Of a stretch of 21,469 bases of DNA, positions 8,064 to 17,234 are shown in pieces. The stretch covers positions 1 through 21,469 of the forward strand of contig JAEZCN010000021.1 in the NCBI GenBank assembly GCA_023433515.1, written 5' to 3'. The position numbers and the translations under genes were made by a program. Position 1 is the stretch's first letter. Every line of letters starts with the position of its first letter. Under the pieces are notes generated by a model, which had not been told where the DNA came from, ran no database searches, and saw only the letters and a program-made list of their open reading frames with translations. Origin of the DNA: Pseudomonadota bacterium. Lineage in GTDB: Bacteria; Pseudomonadota; Gammaproteobacteria; Steroidobacterales; Steroidobacteraceae.

Positions 8064-8068
8064 AATAA

Positions 8069-8085
8069 GAATGCCCGCGGGATTC
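8069..8085. repeat. Inverted repeat upstream of the CHAT copy 1 module
   Basis: GAATGCCCGCGGGATTC consists of GAAT/ATTC arms around the palindrome CCCGCGGG with one extra G. It lies 7 bases outside block 3 and about 100 bases after the stop of CHAT copy 2. On the coding strand it is followed by TTATT. It could be an operator or a weak terminator of the upstream gene. No counterpart is seen at the other module. Confidence 0.3.
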
Positions 8086-8184
8086 GCGCTATCGGGCACC
8101 GGGAGAGCCGGGGCGCTCCGCATCCCGCGGACGATCATCCGAAAGTAGTTAGACTGCCGGAAGCGGAAGACGTCCGGTTCGGCG

Positions 8185-11100
8185 TCAGGGCAGTCGATTC
8201 GCCCGGACTACGAAGCTGGACCAGACCGATTCCGAGCCCGATCCGCGCGTACGCAGCTGCGCGGTGCGCAGTGCATCGGCGGCGCGTCCGCTCGCGCGGT
8301 AAGCAGCGTAGAACTCCTCCATGAAGCGTGCCGTCAGGGCGTCCTCGACCGGCCACAGCGATGCGACCACGGTGCTCGATCCGTTGGCGAGGAATCCATA
8401 CGTGAGCCCGAGCACGCCTTCGCCGCGCAGTTCGCGGCCGTCGCCGGTGGCGCATCCGCTCAATACCACCACGTCGGCACGCAGGCCGCTGCGCACGATG
8501 TCGTCGGTGGTGAGGCGATCGAGTTTGAGAGTCGATCCATCGGCCGCGAACTCGCTCAGGAACAGCGCCGACTGCTCGGGGGCATCCTTGCGTGCCACCG
8601 CGTGCGTCGCGAAGTGCAGTACGTCGAGCTCGCTCGACGGCAATTCGATCACTCGCCGCGCGGTCGCGTTGAAGCCCGCGAGCTCGATCACGTCGGCGCC
8701 CTCGAAGGCGTGCACCACGGCGCGCGCCTCGATTGCGGAATACGGCAGTCGCGCCAGCCTTCCGACCGGGATCTCGCCGCGGTAGTTAGTAGGTGGGTTG
8801 GCCGCGAGATTGAGACGACGGTCGTCGGGCGTATACACGGGATCCGAGACAACGGCGACGCGCCGCGGCACGACCGCGGGCGATTCGCCGCGGCGCAGGG
8901 CGAGCGCGAGCGAGGGCGCCGCGGTCACCACATACCGGTCGAGGAGCAGTTCGCGCGACTTGCCGTCGGACAGGGGCAGCGCGGCGAAGGGCAGTCCGTT
9001 GAGCGGCCCATCGGGCAGCACCAGCAGTCGCCTGGCGTTCACGCCCTTGAGGAGGCTGGCGGCCACCGAAGCAATCGGAGTCTGGGCGGAGGTCCGCTCT
9101 CCCGCGCGCTGCAGCTCCACGAACGAATTGACGATGTCATCGAGCGCGCGTTTTCCCGGCAGCGCGGCATGCCGCAGATCGTTGCGCGTCAGCAGCCATG
9201 CATGCGACCGGCGGTTGCCGACGAAATAGGCGAGTACCGCGGTATCGGGCGGCAGCGCCGCCTGCACCGCCTCGAGCGAGGGGGGCATGGCGAGACCGTT
9301 GCTCGCTTCGATGCCACGCATGACCAGCGATCGCGCCTCGAGCTGGGCACGCGTTTCGTCGATCTTGCGACGGATCTGCAGGATCGCCTCGTCGTCCGTG
9401 CGGACCTTGCGCGTACGCCGTTCGAGATCGACCTGCAGGGCGGTCATCTTCTCGCGCAGCAGTTCGCTCGCCGCGTCGCGCGGCGCAACGGGCGCCTGTG
9501 CGGTGTGCGTGAGCCGGTCGACCAGCGAGCGGGCCCGAATCGCTTCAGCGGTGCGAAACGCCCGCCACGACGCATCCTTGTCGCCCGCCGAAGCGCCCGC
9601 GAGGTCGGCTTCGATGCGCGCCTCGTAGGGTGCGTAACTCGCCGAGAGGAAACGCGCGCGCAATTCCGGGTTGGCCGACTTCACTCGGATTCGCCTTTCG
9701 ATCGCGATGGCGGTGTCGGCCGCGGTGCCCGCGCCGCGCGCGTCGCCCGCGTCGAGCAGTGCGAGCGCAAGCGCCGAGCTGGTATCGATGCGATTGAAAT
9801 CGAGCTTGAGGCGCGCGTAGATCGCGTCGGCCGCGCGCAGATCGGCAAGCGCTTCGGCGGGACGCTGCTGGCGCTGCCTGAGCCGCGCGCGCTCCGCGAG
9901 CGCATCCGCGCGCGTCTGTTCGTTGCGGGTACGCAGCACTTCCGCGAGCAGCAAATCCGCGCCGCGCAGGTTGCCCAGCTCGCGCAGTTCGCCGGCGATG
10001 AGTACGCGCGTACGTTCCGTGATGTCGTCGACGGGCGAGATCTGCTCGGCGCGGCGCAGGTATTCGAGCGCGAGGTCGTGTTGGTCCAGCTCGGCGGCGG
10101 CATTGCCGGTGAGGCGCAGCGCCGATGAAAGTCCGACCATGTCACCGGCGCTCTCGAACAGCGGCAGCGCGCTGCGCAGCGACTGCAGGGCGCGTTGGAC
10201 ATCGCCGGTGCGGAACTGGATGGCGCCGAGCGCTGCGAGGATGCGGGCGGTCTGTCCCACGTCGCCGCGCGCGCTGAACATCTCGAGCGCTTCGCTATGG
10301 AGCACCAGCGCGCGGTCGAATTCGCCCAGCGAAATGAACGCGTTGGCGAGATTCGCGGTCACCGTCGCGTGCAGGTCCGGATTGCGATCTCGCTCGATGA
10401 GCGGCAGAACCGACTCGTACATTGCCGCGGCCCTGGCGACTTCGCCATTTCGGTTCGCGACGTAGGCCAGGTTCTGCGTGGCGCCCGCGATGAAGAACTT
10501 GTCGTCGCGGGCACGAGCCCGGTCCATGACTTCCCGGTACGCCTTCGCCATCTGGTCGTAGCGCCCGCGGATCTCGTCGGGCCGGACGCCGAGGGATAAG
10601 GCTTGCATCGCGTCGGAAGGCGCGTCGTTCGCATCGAAGAACTTGCGTAGTTCGATCATGCGCGCGCTGATCGTCGCGAGCCGGGCCTCCTTGCCGCCGT
10701 TCTTCTCGTCCACGAGATTCAGCTCGGCGAGACTCAGCAGTACTCCCGCTCGCGCCGCGCCCATCGGATCGTCGACGTTCGAATAGTGCGCGCGCGCCAG
10801 CTCCGCGCTCCTGCGCGCCGCCTCGAAATCGAACAGCAGGTTGAATTCCGCGAAGCCCCGCTGGTACTCGGTTTCCGCGAGCGAACGGGTGTCGCCGGCC
10901 GCGTCGAAATGCTCCGCGGCAACGCGCAGCGAACGCACGCCGGCACGCCAGCTCGTGGTATCCGGACCGGCGACCAGCTCGTTGCCCTTGCCGAGCGCGA
11001 TGAACCCGAGCAGGCGTTCATCGCGACGAGCGCCCGCCGAATCGGGCCAGCGCAGGATGCGCACCGCCGCGGGTGCGCGCCAATCACGCTGATCGACACT

Positions 11101-11454
11101 CGTGAGCGTGACGCGCACCGCCTGGGCGTGCGGCAACTGGATCACCGTGCGATGTAACCCGTGGCGCAGGTAGGCGTCGGCGAGCTCGATCGGCCGCTCG
11201 TCCGTTTCGATCTTCACGCGCAGGTCGATGTCACGTTCGCGCACTTCGACTAGATAGGTGCCGGCGCGCAGGCTGCGGGTGAACTCCTGCGGTTTGTCAC
11301 CCTGGACCAGCAACTCGGTGGAGAACTCGACCAGCGGCTGGGGTTCGAACACGCCACCGCACGACGCCGCCACGATCGCGCAGGCTACGCCCAGGGCGCG
11401 GAGGCGGCCCGGAGACGAGCCGCGGGTGGAAGCGAGGAGCCCAGATCGGAACAT
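8185..11454 (-). CDS. TPR-CHAT domain lipoprotein, copy 2 (caspase-like protease)
   Basis: The 1089-residue product has the same architecture as copy 1. It has a signal peptide with lipobox-like AASC (Cys32), a PPC-like beta sandwich (AGTYLVEVRERDIDLRVKIE at about 64-83) and a TPR array at about 170-620 (FIAGATQNLAYVANRNGEV, ATVTANLANAFISLGEFDRA). The CHAT domain has catalytic His951 in LHFATHAVARKD and Cys1001 in VVLSGCATGDG; the His-Cys distance is 50 residues in both copies. The last 90 residues are nearly the same in the two copies, whereas the TPR regions have diverged more, as expected if the sensors differ and the protease is shared. ATG 11454 has only a weak AAAGAAAT Shine-Dalgarno. 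A gap of 290 bases separates it from the copy 1 start codon. Confidence 0.9.
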   Translation of the reverse strand: MFRSGLLASTRGSSPGRLRALGVACAIVAASCGGVFEPQPLVEFSTELLVQGDKPQEFTRSLRAGTYLVEVRERDIDLRVKIETDERPIELADAYLRHGLHRTVIQLPHAQAVRVTLTSVDQRDWRAPAAVRILRWPDSAGARRDERLLGFIALGKGNELVAGPDTTSWRAGVRSLRVAAEHFDAAGDTRSLAETEYQRGFAEFNLLFDFEAARRSAELARAHYSNVDDPMGAARAGVLLSLAELNLVDEKNGGKEARLATISARMIELRKFFDANDAPSDAMQALSLGVRPDEIRGRYDQMAKAYREVMDRARARDDKFFIAGATQNLAYVANRNGEVARAAAMYESVLPLIERDRNPDLHATVTANLANAFISLGEFDRALVLHSEALEMFSARGDVGQTARILAALGAIQFRTGDVQRALQSLRSALPLFESAGDMVGLSSALRLTGNAAAELDQHDLALEYLRRAEQISPVDDITERTRVLIAGELRELGNLRGADLLLAEVLRTRNEQTRADALAERARLRQRQQRPAEALADLRAADAIYARLKLDFNRIDTSSALALALLDAGDARGAGTAADTAIAIERRIRVKSANPELRARFLSASYAPYEARIEADLAGASAGDKDASWRAFRTAEAIRARSLVDRLTHTAQAPVAPRDAASELLREKMTALQVDLERRTRKVRTDDEAILQIRRKIDETRAQLEARSLVMRGIEASNGLAMPPSLEAVQAALPPDTAVLAYFVGNRRSHAWLLTRNDLRHAALPGKRALDDIVNSFVELQRAGERTSAQTPIASVAASLLKGVNARRLLVLPDGPLNGLPFAALPLSDGKSRELLLDRYVVTAAPSLALALRRGESPAVVPRRVAVVSDPVYTPDDRRLNLAANPPTNYRGEIPVGRLARLPYSAIEARAVVHAFEGADVIELAGFNATARRVIELPSSELDVLHFATHAVARKDAPEQSALFLSEFAADGSTLKLDRLTTDDIVRSGLRADVVVLSGCATGDGRELRGEGVLGLTYGFLANGSSTVVASLWPVEDALTARFMEEFYAAYRASGRAADALRTAQLRTRGSGSESVWSSFVVRANRLP

Positions 11455-11540
11455 CTATTTCTTTTACCGATACCGCGACCGTGCCAGAAGTGCGCACGTC
11501 CCTGTGCCGCGAAATCAATGTTTACAGGCACATACGCCAC

Positions 11541-11650
11541 GCCGCAATCACGATTAGAGAAAGGAGGCAGGGTTTGTAGCAAGTCCTTGATTAAAAATAC
11601 TTTTAGTTATGACAGTCGCAGGTGAGAGAAACCCCGAAGTCATGACACTA
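11541..11650 (-). promoter_or_regulatory. Three-block upstream module of CHAT copy 2
   Basis: In coding-strand order: block 3 at 11621-11649 (AGTGTCATGAC...GTTTCTCTCACC), block 2 at 11565-11581 (TGCTACAAACCCTGCCT, identical in 17 of 17 bases to the other module) and block 1 at 11541-11549 (GATTGCGGC, 9 of 9). Aligning at a constant offset of 3587 bases needs no gap over 110 bases. Between blocks 2 and 3 the 40-odd bases match only at chance level, yet the length is conserved and both are AT-rich. Block 3 contains the perfect palindrome GTCATGAC at 11639-11646. The module also lies upstream of the divergent iron-enzyme-like gene at 11695. Confidence 0.65.
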
Positions 11651-11694
11651 CTTAGGGGACAGGCAGAAAAACCCACCAGAGAATGGGCTAAGTA

Positions 11695-12414
11695 ATGAAT
11701 AGCGCGGACGTTTTTCTCCACGAATTCGAGATGCTCACGCGCACGCTGACCTTCGGGAAGGTCCTGGACCGGTTCCGAACAGTTCCGACCGACACGACGA
11801 CCCATCGGCAACTGCTGCTCGAGCTGCACCACGTCATCAACGTGCATTCGCGTCTTTGCGAGGTGGCCGCCGACGTCGTACGGCCGGAAGAGAGGAGCGC
11901 GTGGCAGAACCTCCTTGCCGTGCCGGCGCTGGGATTCGATCAAGGCGGATCCTTTCTCGAGGACCTGCGTGCCCTCGGTATCCATTCGCTCGATCGGGTG
12001 TCGTTGACGCCGCTGCCGCAGACGATCGCACTCGCGGCGTACGCGCACTATCAGCTCACGGAGCGCGCCGCGGTGGGGCTCGTCGGTTACCTCTGGTTCT
12101 TCGAGCGCATGCCGCGGCTGTTCTATCCACTGTGGGTCGGATCCGCGCGGCTGGGTGGCGTCCCGGAAAGAGCTCTCAACGCGCTCATGGCCGGCACGCT
12201 CAACGACGAGTTGCGCGACCAGCACGTCGCACGGTGTTGCCGCCAGATCGTCATCCGACCGCGCGACCTGGGGCTCGCGACCCAGACACTGCGCGAAACC
12301 GCCGAGTTGTTCGCGTCGATGGTGGACGCGGCATTGCACCGGATCGAATCCGGCTTTTTCATGGATCCCGATCCGGCGGAGATCACGGGCGGTGGGATGG
12401 GCCAGGTGGCCTGA
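11695..12414 (+). CDS. Putative haem-oxygenase-fold iron-containing enzyme
   Basis: The 239-residue product is predicted all-helical. It has an N-terminal LLLELHHVINVHSRL segment (His45, His46, His51), a central helix VGLVGYLWFFERMPRLFYPL (Glu137) and a later helix NDELRDQHVARCC with Asp175 and His178. Spaced Glu and Asp/His residues on helices of this kind are typical of the haem-oxygenase-like diiron/TenA superfamily, whose members use iron and oxygen for oxidative reactions. The exact family and substrate are not recognised. ATG 11695 follows no strong Shine-Dalgarno. The gene is divergent from CHAT copy 2 and shares a 240-base control region with it. It has no signal peptide, so it is cytoplasmic. 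It is followed 52 bases later by the exonuclease gene. Confidence 0.5.
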   Translation: MNSADVFLHEFEMLTRTLTFGKVLDRFRTVPTDTTTHRQLLLELHHVINVHSRLCEVAADVVRPEERSAWQNLLAVPALGFDQGGSFLEDLRALGIHSLDRVSLTPLPQTIALAAYAHYQLTERAAVGLVGYLWFFERMPRLFYPLWVGSARLGGVPERALNALMAGTLNDELRDQHVARCCRQIVIRPRDLGLATQTLRETAELFASMVDAALHRIESGFFMDPDPAEITGGGMGQVA

Positions 12415-12429
12415 AGCCGGTTCGACGGA

Positions 12430-12443
12430 CGCGCCGCGGCGCG
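12430..12443. repeat. 14-base GC palindrome between two plus-strand genes
   Basis: CGCGCCGCGGCGCG is a perfect palindrome 15 bases after the iron-enzyme stop and 24 bases before the exonuclease GTG. There is no T-run, so it is not a canonical terminator. In this GC-rich DNA it may be chance. Confidence 0.25.
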
Positions 12444-12466
12444 CCCGCTGCGATTATCATGCGCGC

Positions 12467-13366
12467 GTGATCTACCTCATCGACGCCTCGGTCTACGTCT
12501 TCCGCGCGTATTACTCCATGCCGCCGGACATGACCGACCGCGACGGATATCCCGCGCACGCGACCTTCGGTTTCGCCCGGTTCCTGGGAGATCTCGTCGA
12601 GCGCGCGAAGCCGCAATACATCGCGGTCGCATTCGACGAGAGCCTGTCCACCTCCTTCCGCAATCGCATCTATCCCGCCTACAAGGCGAACCGCGAGCCC
12701 CCGCCCGAAGATCTCAAGCTGCAATTCGAACGTTGCCGCGAGTTCTGCCACCACGCGGGAATTCCCGCGTTCAGCCACGCCGAGTACGAGGCGGACGACA
12801 TCGTCGGCACGTTGATGACGCGCTGCCGGCGCGCAGGATTGCCGGCCACTCTCGTGACCCGCGACAAGGACTTCGCGCAGCTCATCCGTGCCGGGGACGT
12901 GTATTGGGACTACACCGACAACGCCTACTACCGCTACCACGAGATAGAGAATCGATTCGGCGTCGCGCCCGAGCGCTTCGCCGATTTTCTCGCGCTGATG
13001 GGCGACAGCGTCGACAACATCCGCGGCGTGCCCGGTGTGGGCGCGAAGACCGCCGCCGCGCTGATGCGGGAGTTCGCCTCGCTCGAAGAGCTCTACGACA
13101 ACCTCGACATGGTGGCGTCGATTCCGATCCGCGGCGCGGCCAAACTCGCGGCGAAATTGCTCGAACATCGCGAGGCGGCGTTTCTGGCGCGCCAGCTCAC
13201 CGAGATCGCCTGCAACATGCCCTGGGAGATCACGCACAGCGAACTCGTGCGACGCGCGCCGGACATGACCGGGCTCACCGCATTCTTCGATCGCCACAAT
13301 TTCGGGCCGATGCTGCGCAAGCAGGCCGAGCGCCTGGCCCTGCTGCCGCTGCTCGCGGCGGCCTAA
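12467..13366 (+). CDS. 5'-3' exonuclease / flap endonuclease (PolA N-domain, Xni-like)
   Basis: The 299-residue product matches the stand-alone 5'-nuclease family related to the N-terminal domain of DNA polymerase I. Metal-binding acidic residues are in order: Asp6 in YLIDASVYVFRAY, Asp57 in AVAFDES, Glu108/Asp110/Asp111 in YEADDIVGTL, Asp133/Asp135 in VTRDKDFAQLI, and Asp180/Asp183 in MGDSVDNIRG. A helix-hairpin-helix GVPGVGAKTAAALM (about 187-200) contacts the DNA. Such enzymes remove RNA primers and flaps during replication and repair. There is no polymerase domain. The start is GTG 12467 (V-I-Y-L-I-D); a nearby ATG at 12459 is out of frame and stops at once. The stop overlaps the stop of the convergent DUF4097-like gene (CTAA). 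Confidence 0.9.
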   Translation: MIYLIDASVYVFRAYYSMPPDMTDRDGYPAHATFGFARFLGDLVERAKPQYIAVAFDESLSTSFRNRIYPAYKANREPPPEDLKLQFERCREFCHHAGIPAFSHAEYEADDIVGTLMTRCRRAGLPATLVTRDKDFAQLIRAGDVYWDYTDNAYYRYHEIENRFGVAPERFADFLALMGDSVDNIRGVPGVGAKTAAALMREFASLEELYDNLDMVASIPIRGAAKLAAKLLEHREAAFLARQLTEIACNMPWEITHSELVRRAPDMTGLTAFFDRHNFGPMLRKQAERLALLPLLAAA

Positions 13367-14223
13367 CGCTCGACGTCTTCGTCCCTGCCGCGCTTGTTCG
13401 CGGGCATGTGCACCGCGCCGCGCACGGCTTCGTGCTCGATGCTTCCCGAGCTGTCGCCGTTCACGCTGAAGTCTCCGCCCACGCGCGCCGCGTAGATGTC
13501 GCCCGAGCTGTCCTGCTCCACGACGACGCTGCCTTTCACGTCCTCGATGCGGATGCCGCCGGAGCTGTCCTGCAATACGCGCACGCTACCCGCGACCTCA
13601 CGAATGCGCATGTCGCCCGAGCTGTCCGCGGTGACCTCGACGTCGCCGCGCACGTCCTCGATTTCGATGTCGCCCGAACTGTCACGCACCCGCGCGCTGC
13701 CCGCGCCTTCGATTTCCAGGTCTCCGGAACTGTCTGTGACGTCGGCGAGCCCGGCGATCCGCTCGATCTCGAGATCGCCGGAGCTGTCCTGTAATTGCAG
13801 TGATTCGAGATCTTCGAACGACGCATCGCCGCTCGAGTCGACCGCCTCGACCGCGATGGTCGTGGGCAGTGCGACGCCGAGTTCGATGTGCGCGTGACCG
13901 CTCGCGCCGGACAACCAGTTGGCGTCGTCCTGCGGAAGTACGGTCTCGATGATCACCACGTTGCCGTCGCGGCGCACGCTGAGCTGGGCGGCATCGAGCA
14001 ATTCCTGTTTGGAAGCGCACGCGATTCCGCGCGCCTCGATGCGTACCGCATCGGATCGGCCGATCACCTTCAGGTCGCCCGCGCCCGCGCGCAAGATGAC
14101 CTTTTCGACACCTTTGGCATCGACACCGCCGGCGCGATCCGCGCGGAACTTGCACTCATCTGCCCAGGCGAACGCCGCGGCGGGCCCGAGCGCCAATAAC
14201 ATCAGACAGATCTTCGATTTCAT
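13363..14223 (-). CDS. Exported DUF4097-like beta-solenoid protein with eight DSSG repeats
   Basis: The 286-residue product has a signal peptide (MKSKICLMLLALGPAAAFAWA, cleavage near 21). A domain of about 100 residues follows (VEKVILRAGAGDLKVIGR, VRRDGNVVIIETVLPQDDA), then eight repeats each opening with DSSG at residues 129, 146, 164, 181, 200, 219, 238 and 257, a period of 17-19. The repeats follow DSSGDIEIEDVRGDVEVT, the regular one-turn pattern of a right-handed beta helix as in DUF4097/putative adhesin proteins. The function of that family is not settled; membrane-stress and adhesion roles have been suggested. The last residues are charged (KRGRDEDVER). ATG 14223 is preferred over ATG 14229 because GGGGGA lies five bases before it. 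Confidence 0.8.
   Translation of the reverse strand: MKSKICLMLLALGPAAAFAWADECKFRADRAGGVDAKGVEKVILRAGAGDLKVIGRSDAVRIEARGIACASKQELLDAAQLSVRRDGNVVIIETVLPQDDANWLSGASGHAHIELGVALPTTIAVEAVDSSGDASFEDLESLQLQDSSGDLEIERIAGLADVTDSSGDLEIEGAGSARVRDSSGDIEIEDVRGDVEVTADSSGDMRIREVAGSVRVLQDSSGGIRIEDVKGSVVVEQDSSGDIYAARVGGDFSVNGDSSGSIEHEAVRGAVHMPANKRGRDEDVER
13405..13839 (-). repeat. Tandem DSSG coding repeats
   Basis: Eight units of 51-57 bases lie inside the DUF4097-like gene. Each is marked on the plus strand by a GAGCTGTC or GAACTGTC core next to GCCCGA, TCCGGA or GCCGGA. The last four full intervals are exactly 57 bases, suggesting recent unit duplication at that end. The repeats are coding, not a CRISPR array. 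Confidence 0.75.
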
Positions 14224-14263
14224 GATCATCCCCCGGGGATTTCTCGGCTGACGGGCTTTGAGA

Positions 14264-14291
14264 CTGACGAACGGGAGTTTCGGTTTACACT
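14264..14291 (+). promoter_or_regulatory. Possible promoter for the acetyl-CoA synthetase gene
   Basis: CTGACG (14264-14269) and TACACT (14286-14291), 16 bases apart, match the sigma-70 hexamers at four of six positions each. A start site about seven bases downstream would fall at 14298, practically on the GTG at 14300, for which there is no Shine-Dalgarno. Visual match only. Confidence 0.25.
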
Positions 14292-14299
14292 TCGCGCCC

Positions 14300-16558
<2,259 letters not shown>

Positions 16559-16564
16559 TCGGGA

Positions 16565-17212
16565 TCACGCCGCGGGCGGGGTCACCACGCTCAGCACTGC
16601 GACGAAATGGCAGGCGACACCGCCGAGCACGAACAGGTGCCACACCGCGTGCGTGTAACGGCGCGTCTTCCAGACGTAGAACGGCACGCCGGCCGTGTAG
16701 AGGATTCCGCCGGCCGCGATCCATGCGAGCTCGAACGTGCTCAGCGCCGCGATCATCGGCTTGATCGCGATCACCGCGATCCACCCCATCCCGAGGTACA
16801 ACGCGACCGACAGCTTGGGAAAACGGAATCCCACCGTGGTCTTCGCGACGATGCCGAGGACCGCCAGTGCCCACACCGTTCCAAACAACGCCCAGCCCCA
16901 CGCCCTGTCCATCGCCACCAGCGCGATCGGCGTGTACGTGCCGGCGATCAGTAGATAGATCGCCGAGTGGTCGAGCTTGCGCAGCGAGAGTTTGCGCGCC
17001 GGATCGCGCGCGGCGTGGTAGATCACCGACGTCACGAACATCGCGAGCGCGCTGAGTCCGAACACCAGCGCGGTAGTCAGGCGCCACGGATCCGGGAAGG
17101 CGACCCAGGCGAGCCACGGAATCGCGAACGCGCAGGCGACGATGCCGAGGCCCGCGGTCAGCGAATGGGCGAGTTCTTCGGGACGGGAATATGGCGCGGC
17201 GACGGTCGTCAC
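16565..17212 (-). CDS. trhA: Hemolysin III family membrane protein (TrhA/PAQR-like)
   Basis: The 215-residue product has about seven hydrophobic segments. It carries the conserved PAQR/hemolysin III marks: SVIYHAARD with a His after the second segment, LDHSAIYLLIAGTYTPIAL, and the final THAVWHLFVLGGVACHF with three His. The His, Asp and Ser positions form a zinc site in this superfamily. Bacterial members affect membrane energetics and lipid homeostasis; hemolysis as the native role is doubtful. The start is GTG 17212; the nearby ATG at 17217 is out of frame. The gene is convergent with acs and 22 bases downstream of the lipoprotein gene on the same strand. Confidence 0.9.
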   Translation of the reverse strand: MTTVAAPYSRPEELAHSLTAGLGIVACAFAIPWLAWVAFPDPWRLTTALVFGLSALAMFVTSVIYHAARDPARKLSLRKLDHSAIYLLIAGTYTPIALVAMDRAWGWALFGTVWALAVLGIVAKTTVGFRFPKLSVALYLGMGWIAVIAIKPMIAALSTFELAWIAAGGILYTAGVPFYVWKTRRYTHAVWHLFVLGGVACHFVAVLSVVTPPAA

Positions 17213-17234
17213 GCCATCGAGCTTATCAGCAACG

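Noticed and set aside
8602..10128. 508-codon plus-strand frame opposite CHAT copy 2
   Set aside because: Shadow frame with no recognisable protein features.
1036..11454. Type III-E CRISPR (Craspase) locus
   Set aside because: TPR-CHAT plus sigma recalls it, but there is no Cas7-11 effector, no repeat array and the CHAT proteins carry export signals.
13405..13839. CRISPR-like regular repeats
   Set aside because: The repeated cores are coding DSSG units in frame in an exported protein; spacers are not unique sequences and no cas genes are present.
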